Below are positions 34,404-41,595 of a DNA stretch of 41,595 bases, piece by piece (the first letter of the stretch is position 1; the number at the start of each line of letters is the position of its first letter). Under the pieces are notes generated by a model. It saw nothing but the letters and a program-made list of their open reading frames with translations, ran no database searches and was not told the origin of the DNA. The stretch is from an uncultured Faecalibacterium sp. (GTDB taxonomy: Bacteria; Bacillota; Clostridia; Oscillospirales; Ruminococcaceae): assembly GCA_934526125.1 (NCBI GenBank), contig CAKSZU010000005.1, forward strand, positions 1-41,595. Direction: 5' to 3'. The translations under genes were made by a program, and so were the position numbers.

Positions 34404-35459
34404 ATGAGAACGCTTTGGAACAAGGCGAAGCGGATCGGCGCGCTGGCCCTTGCGGCGGCAATGCTGGCCGGTACGCTGGCCATGCCGGTTTATGCGGCGT
34501 ATGACCCGACTTATCTTGCGGACTGGGAAGCAGCATGGAACAGCGACGGAGACAAGACGCAGAGTTATCTGAACATGATCCAGAAGTACCCGAACGGTAC
34601 GGATGCGTATTTCTGGTATGTGAATGAGTATTACAGCAACTGGTGGAACGGATATGCAGAGTATCAGCCGGAGATGTTCCCGGAGCTGATCGGCTATCTG
34701 AACAAACTCATCAGTCTGGATGATATCACGGACAATCCGTACACGGCCCGTTGGGATGACGGCCCGGATGGATACTGGGTAGACCCGGACGGCTACGAGA
34801 GAAACTATACGCTGGAAGCAGTCTCCAAGAAGGCGGACTTCGAGATGTGGACCCAGGGCCATCAGGAGCAGACCGCAAATGCGGAGCAGGAATATCTGGA
34901 TCAGTGGGACCGGGATGTCCGTGCAGAGGTGACGAACCGTGCGCAGACCCTGGCGAAGGAGAAGCAGTTCCTTCTGAGCAGAGGCTATACGGCGGAGGAA
35001 GCCGCAGAGTATGCACAGGAGGATCTGGCAGAAGCTGAGACGGCACTGAACCAGACGATCCCGGCGTATCGGAAGGAGCTGGAGGCCATCCGTTCCTGGT
35101 ACAACAACGGCCAGAACAGCTTCAAGGTCGGCGTATACTCGGATACAGAAGGGCAGGGTTCCCTGAGCGTCAATGGCGGAATGTGGGATACAGCACTCAA
35201 CCTGTACACCAACACCGGTTCGATCCGGATCAGCACCTCGAAGCAGATCCGCGGGATCCAGAGAAAGCTGAATTCCATGACGATCTTCGTCCCCAAGGGA
35301 ACCAGCGTCACAACGGAGACCACTTCCGGCAGGTATTATGGAGAGGGCTTCATGATCTGGGAAGAAGACTATACCGCCAAAACAGGCCCGGGCAATATTG
35401 CAGAGAGTTACGGCAAATACAACGGAGATCGCTATCAGATCTTTGTAGTAGGCGTATAA
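34404..35459 (+). CDS. secreted protein of unknown function, 'WYNNG' family member B
   Basis: The 351-residue product has a signal peptide (basic start, ALALAAAMLAGTLAMPVYAA). A Trp/Tyr-rich, probably helical region (about 35-140) is followed by ADFE (144-147), a Glu/Gln-rich coiled coil (about 148-230) ending in RKELEAIRSWYNNGQ (WYNNG at 232-236), and a beta-rich end closing with QIFVVGV. Member A at 8678-9652 has the same order: ADFE, coiled coil, KREALQQIEAWYNNG, beta domain, VIVFTGV. No lipobox and no catalytic motif were seen. It has a clear promoter, a GGGAGGA site and hairpins on both sides. GC looks lower than in neighbours. Extracellular or cell-surface location is inferred from the signal. 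Confidence 0.82.
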   Translation: MRTLWNKAKRIGALALAAAMLAGTLAMPVYAAYDPTYLADWEAAWNSDGDKTQSYLNMIQKYPNGTDAYFWYVNEYYSNWWNGYAEYQPEMFPELIGYLNKLISLDDITDNPYTARWDDGPDGYWVDPDGYERNYTLEAVSKKADFEMWTQGHQEQTANAEQEYLDQWDRDVRAEVTNRAQTLAKEKQFLLSRGYTAEEAAEYAQEDLAEAETALNQTIPAYRKELEAIRSWYNNGQNSFKVGVYSDTEGQGSLSVNGGMWDTALNLYTNTGSIRISTSKQIRGIQRKLNSMTIFVPKGTSVTTETTSGRYYGEGFMIWEEDYTAKTGPGNIAESYGKYNGDRYQIFVVGV

Positions 35460-35465
35460 CGCAGG

Positions 35466-35514
35466 AAAAGGGAGCCGCCGTATGGGAAACCGTGCGGCGG
35501 CTCCCTTTTTCTTT
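35466..35514 (+). terminator. terminator after WYNNG member B (repeat copy 2)
   Basis: AAAAGGG extends the shared 31-base hairpin unit, matched by CCCTTTTT and then CTTT. Confidence 0.88.
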
Positions 35515-35525
35515 GTCCTAAAATG

Positions 35526-35534
35526 TGCTATACT
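35526..35534 (+). promoter_or_regulatory. extended -10 promoter of the DUF362 gene
   Basis: TGC followed by TATACT; no good -35 because the terminator T-run occupies that place. Confidence 0.5.
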
Positions 35535-35594
35535 GGACCCATAAAAGAGAGGAAGCGGCAGGGTGCCGCGCAAAAACAATGGAGGAGAAACGCT

Positions 35595-36719
35595 ATGGAA
35601 GCATCGACTGTCTATTACACGGACTTCCGCTGTCCGGTGGGCACCAGCCTGACCGAAAAGCTCCGCCGCCTGTGCATCGCGGCGGGGATCAAGAACATCG
35701 ACATGGACGGCAAGTTCGTGGCCATCAAGATGCACTTCGGTGAGCTGGGCAATCTGGCTTATCTGCGCCCCAATTACGCCAAGGCCGTGGCCGACCTGTG
35801 CAAGGAGCAGGGAGGACTGCCCTTCCTGACCGACTGCAACACCCTGTATCCGGGCAGCCGGAAAAATGCGCTGGAGCATCTGTCCTGCGCGCAGGAGAAC
35901 GGCTTCTGGCCCATGACCACCGGCTGCCAGATCCTCATTGCCGACGGTCTGCGGGGCACCGATGAGGTGGAAGTGCCCGTCCCCAACGGCGAATACTGCA
36001 AGACGGCCAAGATCGGCCGGGCCGTCATGGATGCGGATGTGTTCATCAGCCTGACCCACTTCAAGGGCCACGAGTCCACCGGTTTCGGCGGTGCCATCAA
36101 GAACATCGGCATGGGCTGCGGCTCCCGCGCGGGCAAGATGGAACAGCACGCTTCCGGCCACCCTGCCGTGCAGGAGAGCCTGTGCCGCGGCTGCCACCGC
36201 TGCGCAAAGGAGTGCGGCTCCGATGCCATCACCTATAACGAGAACAACAAGGCGGTCATCGATCAGAACAAGTGCAAGGGCTGCGGCCGCTGCATCGGTG
36301 CCTGCAATTTCGATGCCATCTACTCCCAGTACGACAGCGCCAACGAGATGCTGGACCGCAAGATGGCCGAGTACGCCGCCGCGGTCTGCCACGGCCGCCC
36401 CTGCTTCCACATCAGTCTGGTGCAGGATGTCAGCCCCAACTGCGACTGCCACGGCGAGAACGATGCCCCCATCCTGCCGGATATCGGCATGTTCGCTTCC
36501 TTTGACCCGGTGGCGCTGGATCAGGCCTGCGCCGACGCCTGCCTGAACGCCCAGCCCCTGCCCAACAGCCAGCTGAGCAGCAATCTGGCAAAACCCGGCT
36601 GGAACTGCCACCACGACAACTTCAAGGACTCCAACCCCAACATCGAGTGGAAGGCCACCCTGGAGCAGGCCGAGAAGATCGGCATGGGCAGCCGCCAGTA
36701 TACGTTGAAAAAAATCTGA
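35595..36719 (+). CDS. DUF362 protein with two 4Fe-4S clusters
   Basis: The 374-residue protein has the DUF362 domain (VAIKMHFGELGNLAYLRPNY, FISLTHFKGHESTGFGGAIKNIGMGC) interrupted by a two-cluster ferredoxin insert (LCRGCHRCAKECGSDAI, then CKGCGRCIGACNFDAI), giving eight cluster Cys residues. It is common in anaerobes; its reaction is unknown and a redox role is inferred from the clusters. No signal peptide, so cytoplasmic. The start at 35595 has GGAGGA before it; the longer frame upstream covers the promoter. It is a single gene ended by a strong terminator. Confidence 0.88.
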   Translation: MEASTVYYTDFRCPVGTSLTEKLRRLCIAAGIKNIDMDGKFVAIKMHFGELGNLAYLRPNYAKAVADLCKEQGGLPFLTDCNTLYPGSRKNALEHLSCAQENGFWPMTTGCQILIADGLRGTDEVEVPVPNGEYCKTAKIGRAVMDADVFISLTHFKGHESTGFGGAIKNIGMGCGSRAGKMEQHASGHPAVQESLCRGCHRCAKECGSDAITYNENNKAVIDQNKCKGCGRCIGACNFDAIYSQYDSANEMLDRKMAEYAAAVCHGRPCFHISLVQDVSPNCDCHGENDAPILPDIGMFASFDPVALDQACADACLNAQPLPNSQLSSNLAKPGWNCHHDNFKDSNPNIEWKATLEQAEKIGMGSRQYTLKKI

Positions 36720-36732
36720 TTTTTCTGACAGC

Positions 36733-36770
36733 AAAAAAGCTGCCGCGCGAGCTGTGCGGCAGCTTTTTTT
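36733..36770. terminator. bidirectional terminator
   Basis: A 14-bp stem AAAAAAGCTGCCGC / GCGGCAGCTTTTTT (36733-36746 with 36756-36769) lies between the convergent DUF362 and lipoprotein genes and serves both strands. Confidence 0.93.
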
Positions 36771-36782
36771 CGTTGTTCCGGA

Positions 36783-37349
36783 TCAGTACTCGCTGGAAGC
36801 GGGCACCAGGGCATCGATGACATCGGCCAGAGCTTTCCAGTTCTCTTCGGAGCAGCCGGGCAGCTTCCCGGCGTCCAGACCGGCATCCTCGATCCGGCCG
36901 GTCATGCTGTCCTTGTCGGTCAGCAGGGCTTCAGCATCGGCCCGGATCAGGGGCCAGGCATCGGCAAAGCCAGACTGCTCGTCCTCGGTCAGGCCGTCAT
37001 ACCACTGGGTATAGGCATCCTCGATGGCGCTGGTCTGCTGCAGCTCCATATTGCAGTCCTCGGCCCAGCCCAGCAGGCTGGCGGCCGCGATCACCGATTT
37101 CAGCGAGCAGCCGGAGACGCCGGGTCCCCAGCCGAGACAGGGGGCAAAGGCCTCGTCGGTGTCGGAGATGGTGAACAGGGAGTTGCCGCCCTGATCCAGT
37201 GCCCCGGGCCGGCCGGTGTCGGCCTGCACGGTGGAAGAGGGTGCGCTGCCGCTGGAGGCAGCGTTGGAAGAAGCGCCGCTGCATCCGGCCAGCAGACTGC
37301 ACAGCAGTGCGGCGGCCAGCAGCAGGGAACAAAAACGCTTGCGGTTCAT
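36783..37349 (-). CDS. lipoprotein of unknown function
   Basis: The 188-residue product has a clear lipoprotein signal (LLLAAALLCSLLAGC, cleaved before Cys23), a Ser/Ala-rich spacer (about 24-45) and an acidic, probably helical domain (LGWAEDCNMELQQTSAIEDAYTQWYDGLTEDE). I recognise no family. The start ATG has AGGAGGA 6 bases before it. It is transcribed alone from a good promoter divergent to the PTS gene. Confidence 0.78.
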   Translation of the reverse strand: MNRKRFCSLLLAAALLCSLLAGCSGASSNAASSGSAPSSTVQADTGRPGALDQGGNSLFTISDTDEAFAPCLGWGPGVSGCSLKSVIAAASLLGWAEDCNMELQQTSAIEDAYTQWYDGLTEDEQSGFADAWPLIRADAEALLTDKDSMTGRIEDAGLDAGKLPGCSEENWKALADVIDALVPASSEY

Positions 37350-37411
37350 GATGGGTCCTCCTTTTATCGGGTCCCGGCCAGGGGCCGGTGAGGTCGTTCT
37401 GGTATGATTCT

Positions 37412-37440
37412 AGTATACTGTTCCTCTTGGCGGTTGTCAA
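37412..37440 (-). promoter_or_regulatory. promoter of the lipoprotein gene
   Basis: On the minus strand: TTGACA, 17 bases, TATACT. Confidence 0.8.
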
Positions 37441-37520
37441 TCGGCGTATGCAGGACGAATTTTCAGTGCCGCTGTGCAAATTGTACAAAGAATGACCGGT
37501 TTTTTCTCAGTCGGGCGGGA

Positions 37521-37549
37521 TTGACATTTTTTGCGCTGGCGCGTATAAT
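37521..37549 (+). promoter_or_regulatory. promoter of the PTS permease gene
   Basis: TTGACA, 17 bases, TATAAT: perfect consensus. No clear antiterminator site was seen in the 58-base leader. Confidence 0.88.
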
Positions 37550-37607
37550 CCGGCCATACTGCAAAATGGGGATACCCTGCAGGAAAAGGAAAGGAGGAGA
37601 GAAACGA

Positions 37608-39149
37608 ATGCAGAAACTGCTGCAGCGGCTGGAACACTTTTCACAGGTGCTGCTGTCGCCGTTGTCCTATCTTTCGGCGGCGGGCCTGCTTCTGGTGGCG
37701 GGAGCCCTGCTCACCAGCAAGCCTCTGTGTCAGGTGCTGCCGGTGCTGCGATGGGGTCCGCTGCATCTGGCGGGGCAGCTGCTTTACAACGGGATGATGG
37801 CCCTCATCAACAACCTCAGCGTGATCCTCTGCGTGGGGGTGGCGGCGGTGCAGGCCCGGGACGAAAAGCAGGAAGCCGCCCTGCTGGCCCTGATGGCCTA
37901 CCTGATCTTCCTGACCACCAACCACACGGCACTGGAGGCGCTGGGCCTGCTGGCAGAGCCCGACTCCATGACCGGCCTTGCCGGGACAGGCCAGACCACC
38001 ATTCTGGGCATCCAGGTGCTGGATACCGGCGTGGCCGGGGGCATCCTGCTGGGCTTTGCGGCGGCCTGGCTCTTCAACCGCACCTTTGAGCGGTCCTTCA
38101 AGGGCGTGATCACCCAGCTGTATTCCGGTCTGCGGTGGTCTTTTCTGTGCCTGTCGGGTCTTGCGGCGGCCATGGGGCTGGTGTTCTGCTTTCTCTGTCC
38201 GCCCCTGCAGCGGGCCGTGGGGGCCCTGACGGGCTGGATCGCGGCCTCAGGCAATGCGGGGATCTTCCTCTACGGCTTTCTGGAACGGCTGCTCATCCCC
38301 ACCGGGCTGCATCACCTCATCTATATGCCCTTCCAGTTCTCGGCGCTGGGCGGCACCCTGACGGTGGGGTCTGTGACCTACTCGGGGGCCTACACCGTCA
38401 CCATGACGGAGTACACCATGGGTCTGCCGCTGTCGGACAGCATCGTCTGGATGTACACCGGCTTCACCAAGACCTTCGGCTATCTCGGCATCGCGGCGGC
38501 CTTCATCTTCACCTCCCGGCAGGAGAACCGGGCCCGCACCGCCGCGGCCATGGTGCCGCTGGCAGTCACGGCCTCGCTGGCCTCCATCACCGAGCCCATC
38601 GATTTCCTGTTCTGCTTCCTCTCGCCGGTGCTCTGGGTCACCCATGCCGCCATCACCGGCGGGTTTATGGTGCTGCTGAACCTGTTCCATGTCCGGGCCT
38701 TTACCTCCAACCTGCTGGGTTCGCTGGTGTTCAACCTCAGCGCCGGAGCGGGGCACACGAACTATCCGCTCCTCTATCTGCTGGGTCTGGCCGAGATCCT
38801 GACCTACTTCGTGGTGTTCAGCGCCCTGATCCGGCTGCTGGATCTGCCCACCCCGGGCCGGGAGACCCCGCCGCCTGCGGCCGAGGAACTGCCCATCGAC
38901 CCGGCCGGCCTCCGCCGGATGATCCAGGCGCTGGGTGGGCCGGAGAACATTGCCCGGCTGGACAACTGCTTTACCCGCCTGCGGCTCACGGTGCGGGACG
39001 CCTCACTGCTGGATATGGGGACCCTGCTGGCCCTGCCCCACAAGGGCATCGTGCTGCAGGGCCAGAGCCTGCAGGTGGTCTGCGGGCTGAACGCCGCCCG
39101 GCTGCGCCGCGCGCTGGAAGAACAGCTGCACGCGGCGGCCCCGGTCTGA
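37608..39149 (+). CDS. PTS sugar permease, EIICB of the glucose/N-acetylglucosamine/maltose superfamily
   Basis: The 513-residue protein has an EIIC domain (1-410) with about ten membrane segments and the SITEPIDFLF loop, the sugar-binding Glu motif of this superfamily. A linker leads to an EIIB domain (about 430-513) with the phosphorylated Cys in NCFTRLRLTV. It imports and phosphorylates a hexose or related sugar using phosphate from an EIIA encoded elsewhere; no EIIA is fused or adjacent, and no regulator is next to it. The sugar cannot be named. The start at 37608 has AAAGGAGGA before it. Confidence 0.9.
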   Translation: MQKLLQRLEHFSQVLLSPLSYLSAAGLLLVAGALLTSKPLCQVLPVLRWGPLHLAGQLLYNGMMALINNLSVILCVGVAAVQARDEKQEAALLALMAYLIFLTTNHTALEALGLLAEPDSMTGLAGTGQTTILGIQVLDTGVAGGILLGFAAAWLFNRTFERSFKGVITQLYSGLRWSFLCLSGLAAAMGLVFCFLCPPLQRAVGALTGWIAASGNAGIFLYGFLERLLIPTGLHHLIYMPFQFSALGGTLTVGSVTYSGAYTVTMTEYTMGLPLSDSIVWMYTGFTKTFGYLGIAAAFIFTSRQENRARTAAAMVPLAVTASLASITEPIDFLFCFLSPVLWVTHAAITGGFMVLLNLFHVRAFTSNLLGSLVFNLSAGAGHTNYPLLYLLGLAEILTYFVVFSALIRLLDLPTPGRETPPPAAEELPIDPAGLRRMIQALGGPENIARLDNCFTRLRLTVRDASLLDMGTLLALPHKGIVLQGQSLQVVCGLNAARLRRALEEQLHAAAPV

Positions 39150-39150
39150 T

Positions 39151-39179
39151 TTGCTTTTTGCAGGCACAGAGCGTATAAT
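39151..39179 (+). promoter_or_regulatory. promoter of the aminopeptidase gene
   Basis: TTGCTT, 17 bases, TATAAT; 45 bases before the ATG. Confidence 0.6.
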
Positions 39180-39223
39180 TGTCAGGTACAAAGGATCAAC
39201 GAATACTGAAGGAGTATCGAACT

Positions 39224-40540
39224 ATGCAGAACACTGCTTTTTCCATCGAAGGTCTCTTCGATTTTCTGAACGCCGGTGTCAGCGCGTTCCATTCCACTGC
39301 AGCGGCGGTGAAGATCCTGGAAGCCAACGGCTACCGGAACTGCCCCGAAGGCTCTGCCTGGGAGCTGGCCCCCGGCGGCAAGTACTACACCACCCGCAAC
39401 GGCTCGGCAGTGCTGGCCTGGCGGATGCCCCGGGGCGAGCTGACCGGCTGGCATGTGGCCGCCAGCCACAGTGATTCGCCCACCTGGCGGATCAAGGAGC
39501 TGGACGGCGGCAGGGACGCCGTCTTTGCCAAGGCCGAGACCGAGGGCTACGGCGGCATGATCATGCCCACCTGGATGGACCGTCCCCTGAGCGTGGCGGG
39601 CCGCATCCTGGTCCGCACCGAGAGCGGCATCCGCAGTGTGCTGGTACACCCGGACCGGGCACTGGCCTGCATCCCCAACCTCTGCATCCACTTCAACCGG
39701 GATTTGAACAACGGCATGAAGTATAACCCTCAGGTGGATCTGCAGCCCATCTTCGGCGCGGCAGGGGCATCCCTGCGGGACGTTCTGGCTGAAGAGGCCG
39801 GGGTTCGTCCCGAGGAGATCGTGGACAGCGATCTGGTGCTCTGCACCCGGGAAAAGGCTGAGCGCGTGGGCCTGAAGGGCGAGTATTTCATGTCCGGCCG
39901 CATCGATGATCTGGAATGCGCCTACACCACCCTCTGGGGCTTCCTGCAGGGCCGCGGCGACGAGGAAGGCCGCGGGGATGTCTGGGTCATGTTCGACAAC
40001 GAGGAAGTGGGCTCTTCCAGCCGCCAGGGCGCACAGGGCACCCTGATGGCCGATGTGCTGGCCCGCATCGAGGAGAAGCTGGGCGTTGACCGGGAGCAGA
40101 GCATCTGCGCCCGCACCAACAGCCTGCTGCTCAGCGCGGACAACGGCCACGCCACCCATCCCAACCATCCCGAAAAGAGCGACCCCGCCAACCCTGCCGT
40201 CATGGGCGGCGGTGTGCTGCTGAAATACAATGCCCGCCAGACCTACACCACCAGCGGCCTGACCGGCGCGGCCTTTGCCGAGATCTGCCGCAAGGCCGGT
40301 GTGCCGGTGCAGGTGTCCGCCAACCGTGCCGATGTGCCCGGCGGCTCCACTCTGGGCAACCTGCTGGGCCACCAGATCCTGATCCCCATGGTGGATATCG
40401 GTCTGGCACAGCTGGCCATGCACTCCGCCATGGAGACCGCCAGCTGCCTGGATGCCGAGTACATGGCAAAGGCGGTGGCCGCATTCTACAACACCCCCAT
40501 CTCCCAGCCGGAGGACGGGGAGTGGAAGCTGGGCCTGTGA
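39224..40540 (+). CDS. M18 family aminopeptidase (aspartyl aminopeptidase-like)
   Basis: The 438-residue metallopeptidase shows the M18 motifs in order: ASHSDSPTWRIK (metal-binding His and Asp), GRIDDLECAY, FDNEEVGSSSRQGAQ (catalytic Glu pair), DNGHATHPN and PGGSTLGN. It is a cytoplasmic two-zinc enzyme that trims N-terminal residues from peptides; Asp/Glu preference is typical but not provable here. The ATG at 39224 has GAAGGAG about 10 bases before it. Its stop overlaps the gluQRS start (GTGA). Confidence 0.94.
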   Translation: MQNTAFSIEGLFDFLNAGVSAFHSTAAAVKILEANGYRNCPEGSAWELAPGGKYYTTRNGSAVLAWRMPRGELTGWHVAASHSDSPTWRIKELDGGRDAVFAKAETEGYGGMIMPTWMDRPLSVAGRILVRTESGIRSVLVHPDRALACIPNLCIHFNRDLNNGMKYNPQVDLQPIFGAAGASLRDVLAEEAGVRPEEIVDSDLVLCTREKAERVGLKGEYFMSGRIDDLECAYTTLWGFLQGRGDEEGRGDVWVMFDNEEVGSSSRQGAQGTLMADVLARIEEKLGVDREQSICARTNSLLLSADNGHATHPNHPEKSDPANPAVMGGGVLLKYNARQTYTTSGLTGAAFAEICRKAGVPVQVSANRADVPGGSTLGNLLGHQILIPMVDIGLAQLAMHSAMETASCLDAEYMAKAVAAFYNTPISQPEDGEWKLGL

Positions 40541-41484
40541 GCCCGGTGACCGGGCGGTTCGCCCCCAGCCCCAGCGGGCGGCTGCATCTGGGCAATCTGG
40601 CCTGCAGCCTGCTGGCATGGCTCAGCGCAAAGAGTCAGGGCGGGCGGATCGTCCTCCGGATCGAGGATCTGGACGCGGAGCGCTGCCCCCGGAAATACGC
40701 CGACGCACTGGAAGAGGATCTGGAATGGCTGGGCCTGTTCTGGGACGAGGGCGGCAGCCATGGCGGCCCCCACGGGCCCTATTATCAGAGCGTGTGCGCC
40801 GGGATCTACACCGCCAGCTACAAAAAGCTGGAAGCGCAGGGGCTTGTGTACCCCTGCTTCTGCTCCCGGGCACAGCTCCATGCGGCCAGCGCACCCCATA
40901 CCTCGGACGGAAACGTCATCTACCCGGGCACCTGCCGGGACCTGACGCCGGAGCAGATCGCCGAAAAGAAAAAGCACAAGGCCCCGGCCTACCGGCTCCG
41001 GGTGCCGGATGAGGAGATCACCTTTGTTGACGGCTGCATGGGCCCCCACACCGAGAATCTGCTGCGGGACTGCGGCGATTTCTACCTCCGCCGGGCGGAC
41101 GGCGTGTTTGCCTACCAGCTGGCCGTGGTGGTGGACGATGCCCGGATGGGGGTCACCGAGGTGGTGCGGGGGGAGGACCTGCTCTCCTCCACGGCGCGGC
41201 AGCTGTATCTCTACCGGCTGCTGGGCCTGCCCGCCCCGGCCTTTGCCCACTGCCCGCTGCTGCTGGCCCCGGACGGGCGGCGGCTGTCCAAGCGGGACGG
41301 CGACCAGAGTCTGGAAAACCTGCGGGCCCGCTATACGGCCCGGGAGATCGTGGGCAAGCTGGCCTTCGTCTACGGCCTCCAGCCGGAGCCTGCGCCCCGC
41401 ACCCCGGAAAGCCTGATCCCGGATTTCTCCTGGGACAAGGTCCCGAAACAGGATCTCTGCCTGCCGGAGGGCCTCTTCGGGTAA
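40537..41484 (+). CDS. gluQ: glutamyl-Q tRNA(Asp) synthetase
   Basis: The 315-residue protein is a truncated GluRS catalytic domain: FAPSPSGRLHLGNL (HIGH-type), VLRIEDLDAERC, RLSKRDGD (KMSKS-type) and the zinc site CFCSR...YPGTC. There is no anticodon-binding domain, which marks GluQRS; it attaches glutamate to queuosine 34 of tRNA(Asp). The GTG at 40537 is chosen because it gives the overlap with the aminopeptidase stop and a family-length N-terminus; GTG 40522 is an alternative. It ends a two-gene operon. Confidence 0.92.
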   Translation: MSPVTGRFAPSPSGRLHLGNLACSLLAWLSAKSQGGRIVLRIEDLDAERCPRKYADALEEDLEWLGLFWDEGGSHGGPHGPYYQSVCAGIYTASYKKLEAQGLVYPCFCSRAQLHAASAPHTSDGNVIYPGTCRDLTPEQIAEKKKHKAPAYRLRVPDEEITFVDGCMGPHTENLLRDCGDFYLRRADGVFAYQLAVVVDDARMGVTEVVRGEDLLSSTARQLYLYRLLGLPAPAFAHCPLLLAPDGRRLSKRDGDQSLENLRARYTAREIVGKLAFVYGLQPEPAPRTPESLIPDFSWDKVPKQDLCLPEGLFG

Positions 41485-41497
41485 ACGATGAGAACGC

Positions 41498-41517
41498 AAA
41501 AAAGGACCGCTCCTTTT
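41498..41517 (+). terminator. weak terminator after gluQ
   Basis: AAAAGGA (41500) pairs with TCCTTTT (41511) on a CCGC loop. Confidence 0.6.
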
Positions 41518-41523
41518 CTGATA

Positions 41524-41543
41524 TGAACCCCAAAAGTTAGACA
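41524..41543. repeat. terminal inverted repeat of an IS3-family element
   Basis: TGAACCCCAAAAGTTAGACA resembles the ends of IS150-group IS3 elements (TG start, AAAAGTTAGACA). It lies 10 bases outside the transposase stop. Confidence 0.7.
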
Positions 41544-41552
41544 AAAAACGAA

Positions 41553-41595
41553 TTAAGCGGCTCTAACGGTCTGAATTCTGTATTGCACAGGACTC
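41553..41595 (-). mobile_element. IS3-family transposase (OrfB), C-terminal end only
   Basis: On the minus strand the last codons read SPVQYRIQTVRAA then stop, the usual ending of IS3-family OrfB (SPVQYR). The rest lies beyond the window. With the terminal repeat at 41524 this marks the boundary of an insertion sequence that landed downstream of gluQ without damaging it. Confidence 0.8.

Overview
The window is the replication-origin region of a high-GC Firmicute. The gene order is the conserved Bacillus/Clostridia one: gyrA, gyrB, remB, recF, an S4-domain gene, dnaN and dnaA on the minus strand, then rpmH, rnpA, yidD, yidC, khpB(jag), mnmE, mnmG, rsmG, noc, parA, parB and serS on the plus strand. 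Almost every gene points away from about 12.2-14.2 kb, as expected for an origin. High GC, a RemB, a Noc/ParB pair and the protein sequences suggest an Oscillospiraceae gut bacterium (Faecalibacterium/Gemmiger/Subdoligranulum-like). That placement is an inference from memory of these families, not from a search.

Left arm (1-12,152): a NUDIX hydrolase cut by the window edge, an RluA-type pseudouridine synthase and a GntR/FCD regulator form a short plus-strand operon. Next come a Tat-type lipoprotein and the manganese exporter MntP, which sits behind a yybP-ykoY manganese riboswitch and terminator. The gyr/rec/dna cluster follows. It contains one foreign-looking gene, a secreted protein of unknown function between recF and remB. 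Origin (12,153-14,251): the dnaA-dnaN spacer carries a cluster of TGTGGAA DnaA-box-like sites, and the dnaA-rpmH spacer carries divergent promoters and an AT-rich patch.

Right arm (14,252-28,791): ribosomal protein L34, RNase P protein and the membrane-insertion genes, a Tat-exported nucleotidase, the tRNA-U34 modification genes mnmE/mnmG, a ProX-like deacylase, rsmG, then noc, parA and parB with three exact parS-type palindromes and a separate Noc-type palindrome in the noc leader, and serS. Two tRNA genes (Met, Glu) follow, with an 81-bp inverted-repeat element between them and a repeat-rich gap after them.

Distal part (29,556-41,595): a minus-strand cluster of a phosphoglycolate-phosphatase-like HAD enzyme, two bacterial-PH-domain membrane proteins and two TrkA/RCK-type proteins; uppP; a second member of the same unknown secreted family, bracketed by two nearly identical hairpins; a DUF362 ferredoxin-like protein; a lipoprotein; a PTS EIICB permease; an M18 aminopeptidase; gluQRS; and the end of an IS3-family insertion sequence at the right edge.

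Most worth following up: the paired parS/Noc-site system with its two paralogous readers, and the undescribed secreted 'ADFE...WYNNG' protein family with two divergent members in this window.
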